Source: Mayamaea pseudoterrestris | Lineage: Eukaryota; Bacillariophyta; Bacillariophyceae; Sellaphorales; Sellaphoraceae | Assembly: GCA_027923505.1 (NCBI GenBank) | Contig: BROI01000028.1 | Span: 1-64,000, forward strand | Direction of reading: 5' to 3' | Length of the DNA stretch: 64,000 bases | Shown here: positions 55,271 through 64,000 of the stretch, one piece after another | Numbering within the stretch: the first letter of the stretch is position 1 | Layout: each line of letters begins with the position of its first letter | Program-made: the position numbers and the translations under genes | The notes under the pieces: generated by a model | Databases searched by the model: none | Seen by the model: the letters and a program-made list of their open reading frames with translations, nothing else | Told to the model about the DNA's origin: nothing

Positions 55271-56602
55271 ATGCGGTCGAGCTATTGTCTACCGCGATCG
55301 CGTTTGACGATCAGGTCGGAAGGCAGCCGACAAGGAAACAATCTGCATCGGTCGGGAATTGAACGACGCGTATTGCTCTTGCAAAGTCTAGCAATCTGTC
55401 TGCTTGTCGTTTTTACTTCAGGATTCTGTATAAAGAGCGCTTCTTCGGTATTAATACAATCGAGAGCTTGGCGCCGCTGCGAGGCCGCAAGGACAAGAGC
55501 CAGCTACCTCGCTACAAGCAACGACAAGAGCAGTGACAACAATGTCGATGCATCACCCACTCAGCCATCACTCGACAAGGGCTTCAACTTACTGGAACTC
55601 GCATCCGGTATTGTTCCACAAGGAACCATTGTCAAGACGGTTCGACAAGGCTGGCGCTTTGTGTGGCGACGCATGATGGCAGAGCTCGCGCCGCAGGATG
55701 CGCAAGGCAACTATCGCCGACCAACCTACAAGTTCAAAGGATGTATTGGACAAGCTGACTATGCTGACGAAGCAGGGCGGTATCATTTGTACGTTGGCAA
55801 TCCTTGTCCTTGGTGTCATCGCTGTCTGCTGGCTGTAAAGTTGATGGGTTTCACGTCGGACCAGGTTGGAGTGACGCGTCTTTTGGACGAACCGACAAAG
55901 GCTTCGCGGGGAGGGTGGATCTTCACCGACGAGCAACCAGATCCGCTCGGAAGCTACGACTTGCGCGAGCTCTACGATAAGCTTGATCCGGGCTACAAGG
56001 GGCGATGCACGGCTCCATTGTTGATTGATAAAAGGACTCGCAAAATCGTATCTAACGAGTCATCCGACATTGTTCGCATGCTTGACCTAGCAAGACTTGG
56101 CGGTTCTGCAACAACAAATCGTTTGCGTCTATACCCAGAGCACCTTGGCGCAAGTATTGATGCTACCAACGAGTGGGTCTACTCATTACTCAACGACGGA
56201 TGTTACCGATGCGGATTCGCAACAACTCAGCAAGCCTACGACCAAGCGTCAGCCGGTGTACGCCAAGGACTGGCAAAATGCGAAGCAATTCTGGAGAAGC
56301 AAGCATTTTTGTGTGCCGACGTCTTTACCGAAGCAGACTTACGCTTGCTGCCAACAATGCTTCGCTTCGACGGCGCCTACGCGCCACTGTTTCGAGCCGG
56401 TGGTGCTCACTTGAAATTACAAAGTGATTATCCGAACATACACCAGTGGATGCGCCGCTGTTGGAAGATGCCTGGTGTGAAAGAGTCGATTGATCTGGAA
56501 GATGCAACATCAAGCTACTTTCGACAGCTCTTTCCCTTGAATCCAGGTGGCTTGGTTCCGTCTCCTGTATCCGCATCATCTCTTGGTCTTGACGAAGAAT
56601 AA
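55271..56602 (+). CDS. glutathionyl-hydroquinone reductase-like GST (Xi/ECM4 type)
   Basis: 443 residues from ATG MRSSYCLPRSR; upstream in-frame ATGs exist at 55016 and 55154. The core is an ECM4/Xi-class glutathione transferase, which reduces glutathionyl-hydroquinones with a catalytic cysteine in NPCPWCHRCLLAVKLMG near residue 178. Conserved segments follow: PLLIDKRTRKIVSNES, a helical domain with DGCYRCGFATTQQAYD, and ADVFTEADLRLLPTMLRFD. The N-terminal 60 residues contain a hydrophobic segment (LLLQSLAICLLVVFTSG) followed by FCI, which resembles a signal peptide with Phe at +1, so plastid import is possible though less clear than for CcdA. Confidence 0.93.
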   Translation: MRSSYCLPRSRLTIRSEGSRQGNNLHRSGIERRVLLLQSLAICLLVVFTSGFCIKSASSVLIQSRAWRRCEAARTRASYLATSNDKSSDNNVDASPTQPSLDKGFNLLELASGIVPQGTIVKTVRQGWRFVWRRMMAELAPQDAQGNYRRPTYKFKGCIGQADYADEAGRYHLYVGNPCPWCHRCLLAVKLMGFTSDQVGVTRLLDEPTKASRGGWIFTDEQPDPLGSYDLRELYDKLDPGYKGRCTAPLLIDKRTRKIVSNESSDIVRMLDLARLGGSATTNRLRLYPEHLGASIDATNEWVYSLLNDGCYRCGFATTQQAYDQASAGVRQGLAKCEAILEKQAFLCADVFTEADLRLLPTMLRFDGAYAPLFRAGGAHLKLQSDYPNIHQWMRRCWKMPGVKESIDLEDATSSYFRQLFPLNPGGLVPSPVSASSLGLDEE

Positions 56603-57266
56603 CAATCCTTGTGTCTTTGTGCCCATGTCAATACAACAAACTATGGGACCAATCAGCACTGCAAATGCAATTGAGCGATACTTGAGTCTCAGGCTACTCC
56701 TAGGCGCGTACAAGTGAAACACGACACAAACGCCCTACCGGTAAGCCATTGTATACTAGAAGCAGCTTACTGGAACAATAGTTGCAGGACTTCTACAATT
56801 TGTACATAGCATACGCGCATGCCGCAGGCTCGCCCGCGTAAGCTACTACTCCGCATATTATGTGATACACTAAAAAGGTATCGGCGAAACCTTTACACTG
56901 GCGTCGTGCACAAGCTGCGTGGTCGAGTAGTCGAGTTGACTGACAAGAAAAGCGCATGCGGCGTACGTACGCGAATCTTTTCGATCGTGTATTTTACAGG
57001 GGCAATATTTGTAAATGACGTTAATTAGACATTTATAATGAAAACCACAGCCCCTCCACGAGCCATTGACTCATATTTGATATCAATTGGTGCATGGTGA
57101 CGAATGTGGCGCATGAATGGTCGTGTCTGGCGTCCATTTTTGGACAATTTCTCCGAATCATCGCTGAGTCAACCTCTTCTCGGGTATGGGCTCTTATGGC
57201 TCGACCCATCACACGAACCACTGCATTTTCTTTCGCCCTTGCTATTTACAAAGTCAAGTATACATA
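56603..57266. other. intergenic, no gene recognised
   Basis: Only short frames. One TACCGGTA palindrome lies at 56736. No RNA gene was recognised. Confidence 0.4.
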
Positions 57267-57716
57267 ATGAACTATTTTCATCAACGCAATGGCGCTTCTC
57301 CACCCAGAATGCCTAGGAGAACTATTCAAGAACCATACATTCCTGACATTCCTGTTGACGACGCTGAGTCCGAAGAGTGTCCTCGCGATGTGGCTCCTCG
57401 CCAGCCCCGACGGTACATTGATACTCAACCTGAGCATCCAAGAATCAAGAGCGTGATGGGACCGTCACGTCAAGAGCCTCACAGAGATTTTCCGCAGAGG
57501 TCTTACTCACATACTGGGAGCTTGGGCACGAACAATGCTATTACTCTAAATACGCGTTGCACTCCTTCACGAGACAGCGTCATTCTGAACAAGTTGGCCA
57601 TTCCAGGACAAACGCACCCAAACTCAAAGCAAGACATGGACGTTTTCAACACGCTTCCATTTACAGTTACGCAACTGAAACTCATACTCCAGCAGTGTAT
57701 GCCTCGCCAAGCGTGA
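57267..57716 (+). CDS. small Pro/Arg-rich ORF, doubtful gene
   Basis: 149 residues from ATG MNYFHQRNGA. The sequence is Pro/Arg-rich and probably disordered (YIPDIPVDDAESEECPRD). Composition is more protein-like than neighbouring frames and the frame is uninterrupted. No domain is recognised and it could be chance, part of a larger spliced gene, or a decaying remnant. Confidence 0.25.
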   Translation: MNYFHQRNGASPPRMPRRTIQEPYIPDIPVDDAESEECPRDVAPRQPRRYIDTQPEHPRIKSVMGPSRQEPHRDFPQRSYSHTGSLGTNNAITLNTRCTPSRDSVILNKLAIPGQTHPNSKQDMDVFNTLPFTVTQLKLILQQCMPRQA

Positions 57717-58863
57717 TGGGAGATGGAACAAGCGATGATTGACAATGATCTCGTCGCGAGTTGCTCTACCTCAATTGCAGTTACAGCTACCAGATTATCA
57801 CAATCATAAATGAACATATTGGCACTGCAAATGTACATAGCAAAGTAGTAGGTACACCAGCGATGACTAAATCGTAATCCTGCTACTATAGAAAGTGTAC
57901 TCGATACAGTTGTAGCCGGATGCATTTACTACCACACTTGAAGAAGGTCGAGCACCAACACTAATAACGGACGTAGTGTACATGGCACTGTCTACAGGAC
58001 TTCGATACATTGTAGCTGTGTGCACAACTCCTCTCTCGGAGTGCCTATAGCAAACTAGCAAAAGGCCTAAGCGCTAGTGAAAGCAGCTTGCGCAAAAGCT
58101 TAATTCATTCTCAATGGACACTTCTTGTCGACGGTACATCAATGGTAGGGCATGACAGTAGAGGCGTCCATTTTGTAGGTCATGTGAAACGTGTTGGTCG
58201 TTCATGCGAGTGCTGATGACGGAAATGTGAGCTGTCTGTCGGAAGCATGAGAAGAGCTCACGCAGACTCGAAGCTTCCTCGTCGTAGTTTTTGAGGGGTC
58301 GTCAAAGGATTGGCGAAACATCTTCACTAATGACAACACGCCTTCCTTGGCACTGCGTCGATGCGTCGGCTTTGTGTACTGCTGCGTTGCTGCATCCATC
58401 GTCAAAAGCATCACAGATCACAGCCTTTTTAAGACATGCGCGCTGGCAGACCATGGACGCAATCAAATCGATTAAATATTGAACACTTAGCATGTTCGGT
58501 GAATGTACCATTAAACATCAATCAGCCGGTGGCTCCCTCGTTCAATTTCGTCGAGGCTTGCGGCCATGACTCACACAAGCCTGCCACTCACAGTGGACTC
58601 CAAGAAACTGATTTAAGCGTCATCCTGTGCGCTTTAAAAATCTCTCACGCTCGGAGGCTATGTTAGAATGCATCGAATGGGCTCCATGCTGTGAGATGTT
58701 GGGTGGATTAAAATACTTGTACGTCGTGGTGGTGATCGCATCAGATTTCGTCCGCAACGCGGCCCACGCACGACCACTTATGATTCCTCCAATCAGACTG
58801 AATGAAGCTTGTTGGGCCTTTTTTCAAAGTTTCTGGTAGTACTGTTTGAGCCACAGTCGACGT
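57717..58863. other. intergenic, no gene recognised
   Basis: About 1.15 kb upstream of the minisatellite at 58865. Short frames only, with no recognisable domain or RNA. Confidence 0.4.
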
Positions 58864-58864
58864 A

Positions 58865-59090
58865 CGTTGAACATCAAAGTTATTGGCACTACTTTTTGGG
58901 CAAGAGTCGACGTGCGTTGAAAATCAAAGTTATTGGCAGCAACAGTCGACGTGCGTTGAAAATCAAAGTTATTGGCAGTACTGTTTGAGCAACAGTCGAC
59001 GTGCGTTGAAAATCAAAGTTATTGGCACCACTCTTTGGGCAACAGTCACCATACGTTGAAAATCACATTTATTGGCACTAATCTTTGATC
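58865..59090 (+). repeat. 50-bp minisatellite, 5 units (array B)
   Basis: Units start CGTTGAAAATCAAAGTTATTGG or close variants at 58865, 58915, 58954, 59004 and 59054, with spacings of 50, 39, 50 and 50 bp. The linker contains AGTCGACGTGCG. Its 22-bp core matches array A (28764-28997) on the other strand. The array ends about 30 bp before the first in-frame ATG of the JmjC gene. Confidence 0.9.
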
Positions 59091-59119
59091 TACAGTCTCT
59101 TTACTTTTGCACGACCGCC

Positions 59120-60943
59120 ATGCTTCAGCCGTCCATCCCTTGTCATTTACAATGCACTATTGATCCATCCGTCAGAATTCAATTCGAAAGGACGCGGATC
59201 CCGGAGACCACAAAGCTCCCAGAAACACAAGACAGCGCCAGTATGGCACCGCCAAGAAGCAAAAGGCAGCGCATTAGTGAGCAACCTCTGAAAATTCTTG
59301 GTACATCATGCACACCATCAGCTGCGGTCATCAAAGTCGGCCAAGTCTGCTCCGATTCCGGAATCGCCTTTGAACAGCAAGTAATTGAGTCATACATCAC
59401 TTTGGGAAACATTTTGTCCCCTCTTGATGCAGACGTCTTTCTCGCAGAATGTTTTCGCAAATGCGCCGTTCATGTACCCGCCATGTCCAATGGCAAGGCT
59501 CGCTTCCAACTCTTGCTCGAACAATTATTCCACTTGAATCCAGAAATGCTATTGCGAGAAACGTCATCGGACAATGTTTTTGTCTGGCTAAAGCAGTCGA
59601 ATGGTTTGATTCGATCGATTGAAGTTTCGGATCCGGATGCGGCGCTCGCTTTGCTCAAAAGCGGACATTCAACCTACTGTCGCGCTCCACCAAGTGTAGA
59701 GCAGCACTTGGTGTCGTCGCTTCTTTCACAGACTGGTCTTGGTTGCGGACAGTACGATCCAACTGGTCAATCTGCATCATGTCTTGGCCGTGGTGAAGTA
59801 GAAGTGTTCATATCTACAGCAGGTCACGAAACGAATTGGCATTACGACTTTCAGGAAAACTTTACACTGCAGCTAAGTGGAGTAAAGAAATGGACGCTAC
59901 AAAAGGGAGCAGTCAAGCATCCACTGCGGGCGTGTACGCCACATTATGCTTCGCCCGAATCTGTCGAGGCACAGCTCAAGAGCGCGCATCTATCGAATCC
60001 AGACTTCGTTTATGGATACCCTCAGGAAGGAGTGAATGCTGTTGGTAGCGTAGAAGAGGTGACGCTTCGGCCTGGAGATGTTCTTTATTTTCCCGCCGGC
60101 ATGTGGCACAAGATTGATGTTATCGAGCCTGGTGTTTCCATCAACGTTTCTCTCATGGCAAGCAGCTACGCCAGTGTAACTTGTCAAGCTTTGCAGCACG
60201 TGTTGCTCAAGGATGAGCACTGGCGCGCGTCGGTCTCCCACAACTCGGCAACGAATGTAGTCGATCAACTACAGGCCCTCCTTGGCAAGCTTCCGGGCGT
60301 GATTGAAGTGTTAAAGCGGAATTATGGTGCCGAGGCAATTATACCTCCTGTAATGCGAGCCGGTCGAATCATTCCACTGGAAGGTAATGACGACGACGAC
60401 GACGATGACTATGACGAGGAAATGGACGAAACAGATGGCGAACGAGGCAGTGGCCGCGATGATGCTCCTGTAGAGCTAGATTCGCAATTCATTGAACAAT
60501 TCGACATGTCTGAGACTAAATTGCGCGACACGTTGATCCTCATGAGGCTGTCGATCAATCCTCTGGCGAGTATGCTACGCAAGGACGAGATAACTAGCTT
60601 CTACCAGAATATCAACCGGTCAGCCATTACCAATGACGAGAATACTTCTTTTGAGGACGCTTCTAATGTCACGAACGCCAAGGCGCAATGCACCTACGTG
60701 TTGAATGTCAACTACGCAGGAAATGACATGCACGAGAGTTCCGTCCGACGTTGCATTCGGAGCAATGTTCAGCTCTTGCAGCAGCTCTACTTGCTGTCAA
60801 AGCAAAGAAACTCAAACGATGCAAGCCTTGTCAATTTTGACACGAAATGGCTGATAGACGAAGAGGAACGAGCTACGTTGGGATTTCTGATTCATTGTGG
60901 TTACCTGCTGTGGGTCCCATTAGACAAAGACTCGCAAACGTGA
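59120..60943 (+). CDS. JmjC/cupin-4 oxygenase (ribosomal oxygenase-like)
   Basis: 607 residues from the first in-frame ATG; a later ATG at 59243 (MAPPRSKRQRIS), with a basic nuclear-signal-like start, is an equally good candidate. The JmjC core is a 2-oxoglutarate and Fe(II) dioxygenase. It has NWHYDFQENF near residue 240 with HxD iron ligands, SGVKKW as the 2-oxoglutarate-contact region, and LRPGDVLYFPAGMWHKID with the third ligand His near 327. This matches the MINA53/NO66/YcfD group, which hydroxylates ribosomal proteins. The C-terminal part, with an acidic DDDDDDDYDEE insert, then a helical region ending LIDEEERATLGFLIH, resembles their winged-helix end. The substrate is inferred. Confidence 0.9.
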   Translation: MLQPSIPCHLQCTIDPSVRIQFERTRIPETTKLPETQDSASMAPPRSKRQRISEQPLKILGTSCTPSAAVIKVGQVCSDSGIAFEQQVIESYITLGNILSPLDADVFLAECFRKCAVHVPAMSNGKARFQLLLEQLFHLNPEMLLRETSSDNVFVWLKQSNGLIRSIEVSDPDAALALLKSGHSTYCRAPPSVEQHLVSSLLSQTGLGCGQYDPTGQSASCLGRGEVEVFISTAGHETNWHYDFQENFTLQLSGVKKWTLQKGAVKHPLRACTPHYASPESVEAQLKSAHLSNPDFVYGYPQEGVNAVGSVEEVTLRPGDVLYFPAGMWHKIDVIEPGVSINVSLMASSYASVTCQALQHVLLKDEHWRASVSHNSATNVVDQLQALLGKLPGVIEVLKRNYGAEAIIPPVMRAGRIIPLEGNDDDDDDDYDEEMDETDGERGSGRDDAPVELDSQFIEQFDMSETKLRDTLILMRLSINPLASMLRKDEITSFYQNINRSAITNDENTSFEDASNVTNAKAQCTYVLNVNYAGNDMHESSVRRCIRSNVQLLQQLYLLSKQRNSNDASLVNFDTKWLIDEEERATLGFLIHCGYLLWVPLDKDSQT

Positions 60944-61165
60944 GCTTGAAGCGCCGCAGAGATACCTGCTAACAACCTGATTTGTTTATTTTTGTCATCG
61001 GTAGATATATTATTGGCAAACTCCCGAGTACTCTACTGTAATCATTGCAGCTGGTGCAATGTAGATGCCATCGCATCGGTACTCGATCGTGATGGGCGAC
61101 GATTGTGCGGTCGTCCGAAGGCTTTGCCATCATTATGAACGACACTTTTCATCACGACCAACGCA

Positions 61166-62395
61166 ATGATGATGCTAGCAGCTACGATAACAGGTCGTCA
61201 TTCGACTTTTATAGCCACCTTCATCATGTTCATCTTGATCTGCATGAGTCATGGCGCTCTGGCGCGAACCTTTTTCTTGAAACAGTCGCCAACATTCGCC
61301 ACGCAGTGGCGAGGAGGAAGCAGCAGCATTGCCAATCCTTCCTCGACAATCATTCAAGCTCCTCAGACTGCTGACAACTCTACTCTGACATCAACTGCTG
61401 CAATAAACAGTACTGTACTGTCGCTCAACGCCAGCAATACCGTTAGTCCTTTTGTACCAAACATTCCAGACTCGCTCCGCGGAAGGCAAACGCTCAAGAA
61501 GCTAAGACTCGGCAATGTTGACATTTACCTGATTGGGACTGCCCACGTTTCCAATGACTCGAGCGCCGAAGTGAATTCGCTTCTGCATGCCGTTCGACCA
61601 CACGCCATTTTCGTCGAGCTTTGCGACGCGCGAACGGCGCTGCTGGAGACTCGTCAATTAGATGATGAATCTGCGGCAGCAGCGAATAACAAGACGCTTT
61701 CCTTTACGCAAAAGCTGCAAGCGACGCAGCAGCAACAAGGAGGGAGTCGCATGCAGACACTTAGTACGGTCTTGTTGACATCGGTCCAGGAAGATTACGC
61801 AAGTACACTGGGAGTGGAGCTTGGTGGAGAATTTCAGTGCGCATCGCGCTACTGGAAGTCGACGTTGCCGCAACCGTTTCTACTGCTAGGAGACCGGCCA
61901 CTGCAGCTTACACTTGTAAGAGCATGGGAGTCACTATGGTGGTGGCCAAAAGTTAAAGTCATGGCTGGTTTAGTTTGGAGTAGCCTCTTCAAGCCAAACA
62001 AGGAGGAAATCCGAAAATGGCTCGCGTCAGTCATGGAGGATGGATCGGACGTGCTTACAGAATCTTTTAAAGACTTGCAGAAACATTTTCCTACCTTGTA
62101 TACAACAATTATCGATGAACGCGACGCCTGGCTTGCCGCGAAATTGACGCAAACGTGCCGAGCACTTTACCGGCGACCAACGCATGAACCCTTTCGACTC
62201 GTGGCCATTGTCGGCGCGGGCCATGTTCCAGGAATTTGCGCCAAGCTGACTGCGTCGTCGGCAAACCAGACCGTCGAGCAAGTGTTGCTGGATCTTTGCC
62301 AGACGAGAAAATGGGCCAAGGATCCAGTCGTTCAGAAGGAAGCCATTCCAATGTGGGTGCACGACATTACGCAGCTGCAGGACGTTGACGCATAA
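61166..62395 (+). CDS. TraB-domain membrane or secreted protein
   Basis: A single-exon protein of 409 residues. The N-terminus is a signal peptide or anchor (TFIATFIMFILICMSHGALA). A Ser/Thr/Asn-rich linker with several N-glycosylation sequons follows. The TraB/PrgY/GumN domain starts at VDIYLIGTAHVSNDSSAEV near residue 120 and HAIFVELCDAR follows; VAIVGAGHVPGI near 349 is the second conserved His motif. The family has a metallopeptidase-like fold (Tiki group) and includes eukaryotic TRABD proteins at mitochondria or other membranes. A Gln-rich insert (QQQQGGS) lies in the middle. Substrate unknown. Confidence 0.9.
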   Translation: MMMLAATITGRHSTFIATFIMFILICMSHGALARTFFLKQSPTFATQWRGGSSSIANPSSTIIQAPQTADNSTLTSTAAINSTVLSLNASNTVSPFVPNIPDSLRGRQTLKKLRLGNVDIYLIGTAHVSNDSSAEVNSLLHAVRPHAIFVELCDARTALLETRQLDDESAAAANNKTLSFTQKLQATQQQQGGSRMQTLSTVLLTSVQEDYASTLGVELGGEFQCASRYWKSTLPQPFLLLGDRPLQLTLVRAWESLWWWPKVKVMAGLVWSSLFKPNKEEIRKWLASVMEDGSDVLTESFKDLQKHFPTLYTTIIDERDAWLAAKLTQTCRALYRRPTHEPFRLVAIVGAGHVPGICAKLTASSANQTVEQVLLDLCQTRKWAKDPVVQKEAIPMWVHDITQLQDVDA

Positions 62396-62448
62396 TCGTT
62401 GCGCCATGCAGCAACTAGCGATGGCGGCTTCACTGCGCATTACTTCCA

Positions 62449-63960
62449 TCAAGTGTTTTGACAGCGGACGAAACTGATTTCCTTTGACCATTTGTATAAC
62501 TCAATGTCCAAATAGTTTCGGCGCAGCAAATAGTCGTAAATTTGAGGGAATGGAATTCTTTCAGAGACGGGAGGGCGGGCGGCATGTGCCAACTCACGCT
62601 CCTTCATGTCCGTGGCTTGATTCTCAAGTAAACGTCGTGCACGTAATTCTATGCCGAGACTCTGAGCAACGGCGGCGATGCCATGGTCCAAGCATTCGAT
62701 ATCCAAGACGAAAGTGAATCTGCGCAGTAAACGCTTGGCGCGAGTCAAGTGAACCAAGCTTGTGTTTTCTCCCTGGCAGCAACCTCGGCCGGCGAGGATT
62801 CGCAGGGCAAAATTGTTGGTACTTTTCGAATTGGCAAAGTCCCACCATTCATCTTCCGATGCGTTTCCCTTGAGTATGTTTGGAAACTTGATGCTAGTAA
62901 TACGGTCTCCAGCAAGTAGACGAGACATTGGATCGCGCATGACAATGATGGATACCAAATTTGGGTTTCTCCAGTCTGTCATTGCCAATGAAGGGTTTGG
63001 CGGCGACCTGAACTCCCATGCAATCATGTGAAAAAAGCTCGAAAAGAGTTTGACATTGGCGTCTGTTTCTTTTCTCTTCCACGGTCGCTTGTGCTGCTCA
63101 AAGTATTCGTGTAGCGACGCATTCTCTTCGGCCTTGACGTTGTTGCATGCAAAGGATGGAGCGCCCTTTTGGTTCGGAGCCTTGCCAAGGGCTCCGCACA
63201 TTGTAGTGCCTGTTATATGAGGTGAAGATTAGTAGCAAGTTAGTTTACAGATAATCGCTCTCACAGCAATCATCCATTTTAAGGTTGTAGAGAATCAAAC
63301 ACTCGTCGTACCAGCGTGGTGAGTAATGTGCTGTGAAATAGAAAAATGTGACACGATCAGTATGATGAGCGTTTACGGTTCTCTCGATTTCCCGCCATGT
63401 TTACATCCCTACACTTTTAATGCAGTTGTTACATGTCACCACCAACTTACAATGTTGATGATCAAGCCGTTGCCTTGACGAAAGTTTGAAATTTGCTGAG
63501 CCGCCTTTGAGTTGACTATGTACACAACTTTTTGTGTTCCATTATCAATAGTGAGCGATGTTGTTCGCTGCGCCAAAACATTTTGTACGGCGAGACCCTT
63601 GACTAGCTCCGGCATTGCTGATGCATCGTTGATTTGTATGAATGGTGTTGCAGTCGAGTTTGTCGTCCGACGAGCTGTCACTGTAGAGAAACCCTTCACC
63701 TGCCGCGCACCCGAGTAGAGAAGGTTGAAGCATATTGCGACTAGAACAAGGCTGACACCGAGAACATACTGGAAGTAGCGGCTCGAGCTGTATTGCCAAG
63801 TAAATATATGCTGCTGCCGAGGACTATCGACGATGCTGCCGCGAATGATGGGCGAATGATGAGGACCATCATTGTCGTCATAACTCGCAGCAGCCGACTT
63901 TTGAGTCACGCTTAGCTGCTCGAACTCGTCAACTGCCTTGCCTTTCTTGACAACAAGCAT
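62449..63960 (-). CDS. Golgi-type type-II membrane sulfotransferase
   Basis: Three exons, 63960-63451, 63330-63312 and 63209-62449, with introns of 120 and 102 bp, give 429 residues. The middle exon is only 19 nt. The joined sequence reads LIINI|HITHHAG|TTMCGALGK, with the 5'-PAPS phosphate-binding loop HHAGTT. Exon 3 has VSIIVMRDPMSRLLAGDR near residues 263-280, the 3'-phosphate-binding motif. A cytosolic tail of about 60 residues precedes one membrane segment (FQYVLGVSLVLVAICFNLL), so the enzyme is type II, as for carbohydrate sulfotransferases that act in the Golgi lumen. The acceptor is unknown; sulfated polysaccharides are likely. It is convergent with the TraB gene. Confidence 0.9.
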
Positions 63961-64000
63961 ACTTTATCGCCCAGATGTTGCGCATTACTCGTCCTTTCTA

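Overview
This is nuclear DNA of a eukaryotic alga, most likely a diatom or a close stramenopile relative. Genes carry short GT-AG introns, mostly 77-120 bp. At least one protein (26252-27629) has a signal peptide followed by an ASA|FAP-type cleavage motif, the bipartite plastid presequence typical of algae with a secondary red plastid. The CcdA protein (53759-54850) has a similar SMA|FSP motif. The copia-type retroelement and the large satellite block also fit a nuclear chromosome. I cannot name the species.

Layout. 1-2131 is the 3' part of a broken Ty1/copia retrotransposon with its right LTR, which ends directly in satellite DNA. 2132-11528 is a block of tandem repeats: about 31 copies of a 181-bp satellite, then diverged relatives (169 and about 185 bp), a 680-bp apparently exact tandem duplication built of 157-169-bp units, and a 352-bp repeat pair. 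Open frames there are by-products of the repeats. 12721-27629 holds lineage-specific proteins: a Lys/Ala/Pro repeat-tail protein, an acidic coiled-coil protein, a Gln/Ser-rich protein, an RVxF-bearing coiled-coil protein and a plastid-targeted repeat protein. 27630-30260 is gene-poor, with a decayed HAD-type gene and a 51-bp minisatellite.

From 30261 the window is gene-dense. In order it holds a kinase-like protein that probably lacks activity, a full mitochondrial NAD(P) transhydrogenase, a PI 4-kinase with extra N-terminal membrane segments, an NmrA-like dehydrogenase, pyrroline-5-carboxylate reductase, a tail-anchored cytochrome b5, two unnamed proteins, a multi-pass protein with a soluble N-domain, a U-box protein, an F-box/Kelch protein, CcdA, a glutathionyl-hydroquinone-reductase-like GST, a JmjC/cupin oxygenase, a TraB-domain protein and a Golgi-type sulfotransferase. 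I see no operon-like pathway. Themes are redox metabolism (NNT, P5CR, cytochrome b5, CcdA, GST), ubiquitin ligation (U-box, F-box) and membrane signalling (PI4K).

The most unusual points are the PI4K with membrane segments, a 19-nt microexon that encodes the PAPS-binding loop of the sulfotransferase, two distant 50-bp repeat arrays that share a core and face their adjacent genes in the same orientation, the plastid protein with AHNAK-like repeats, and the kinase-like protein with an altered catalytic loop. All gene models come from reading the sequence; splice sites were chosen by GT-AG and frame continuity and have not been checked against transcripts.
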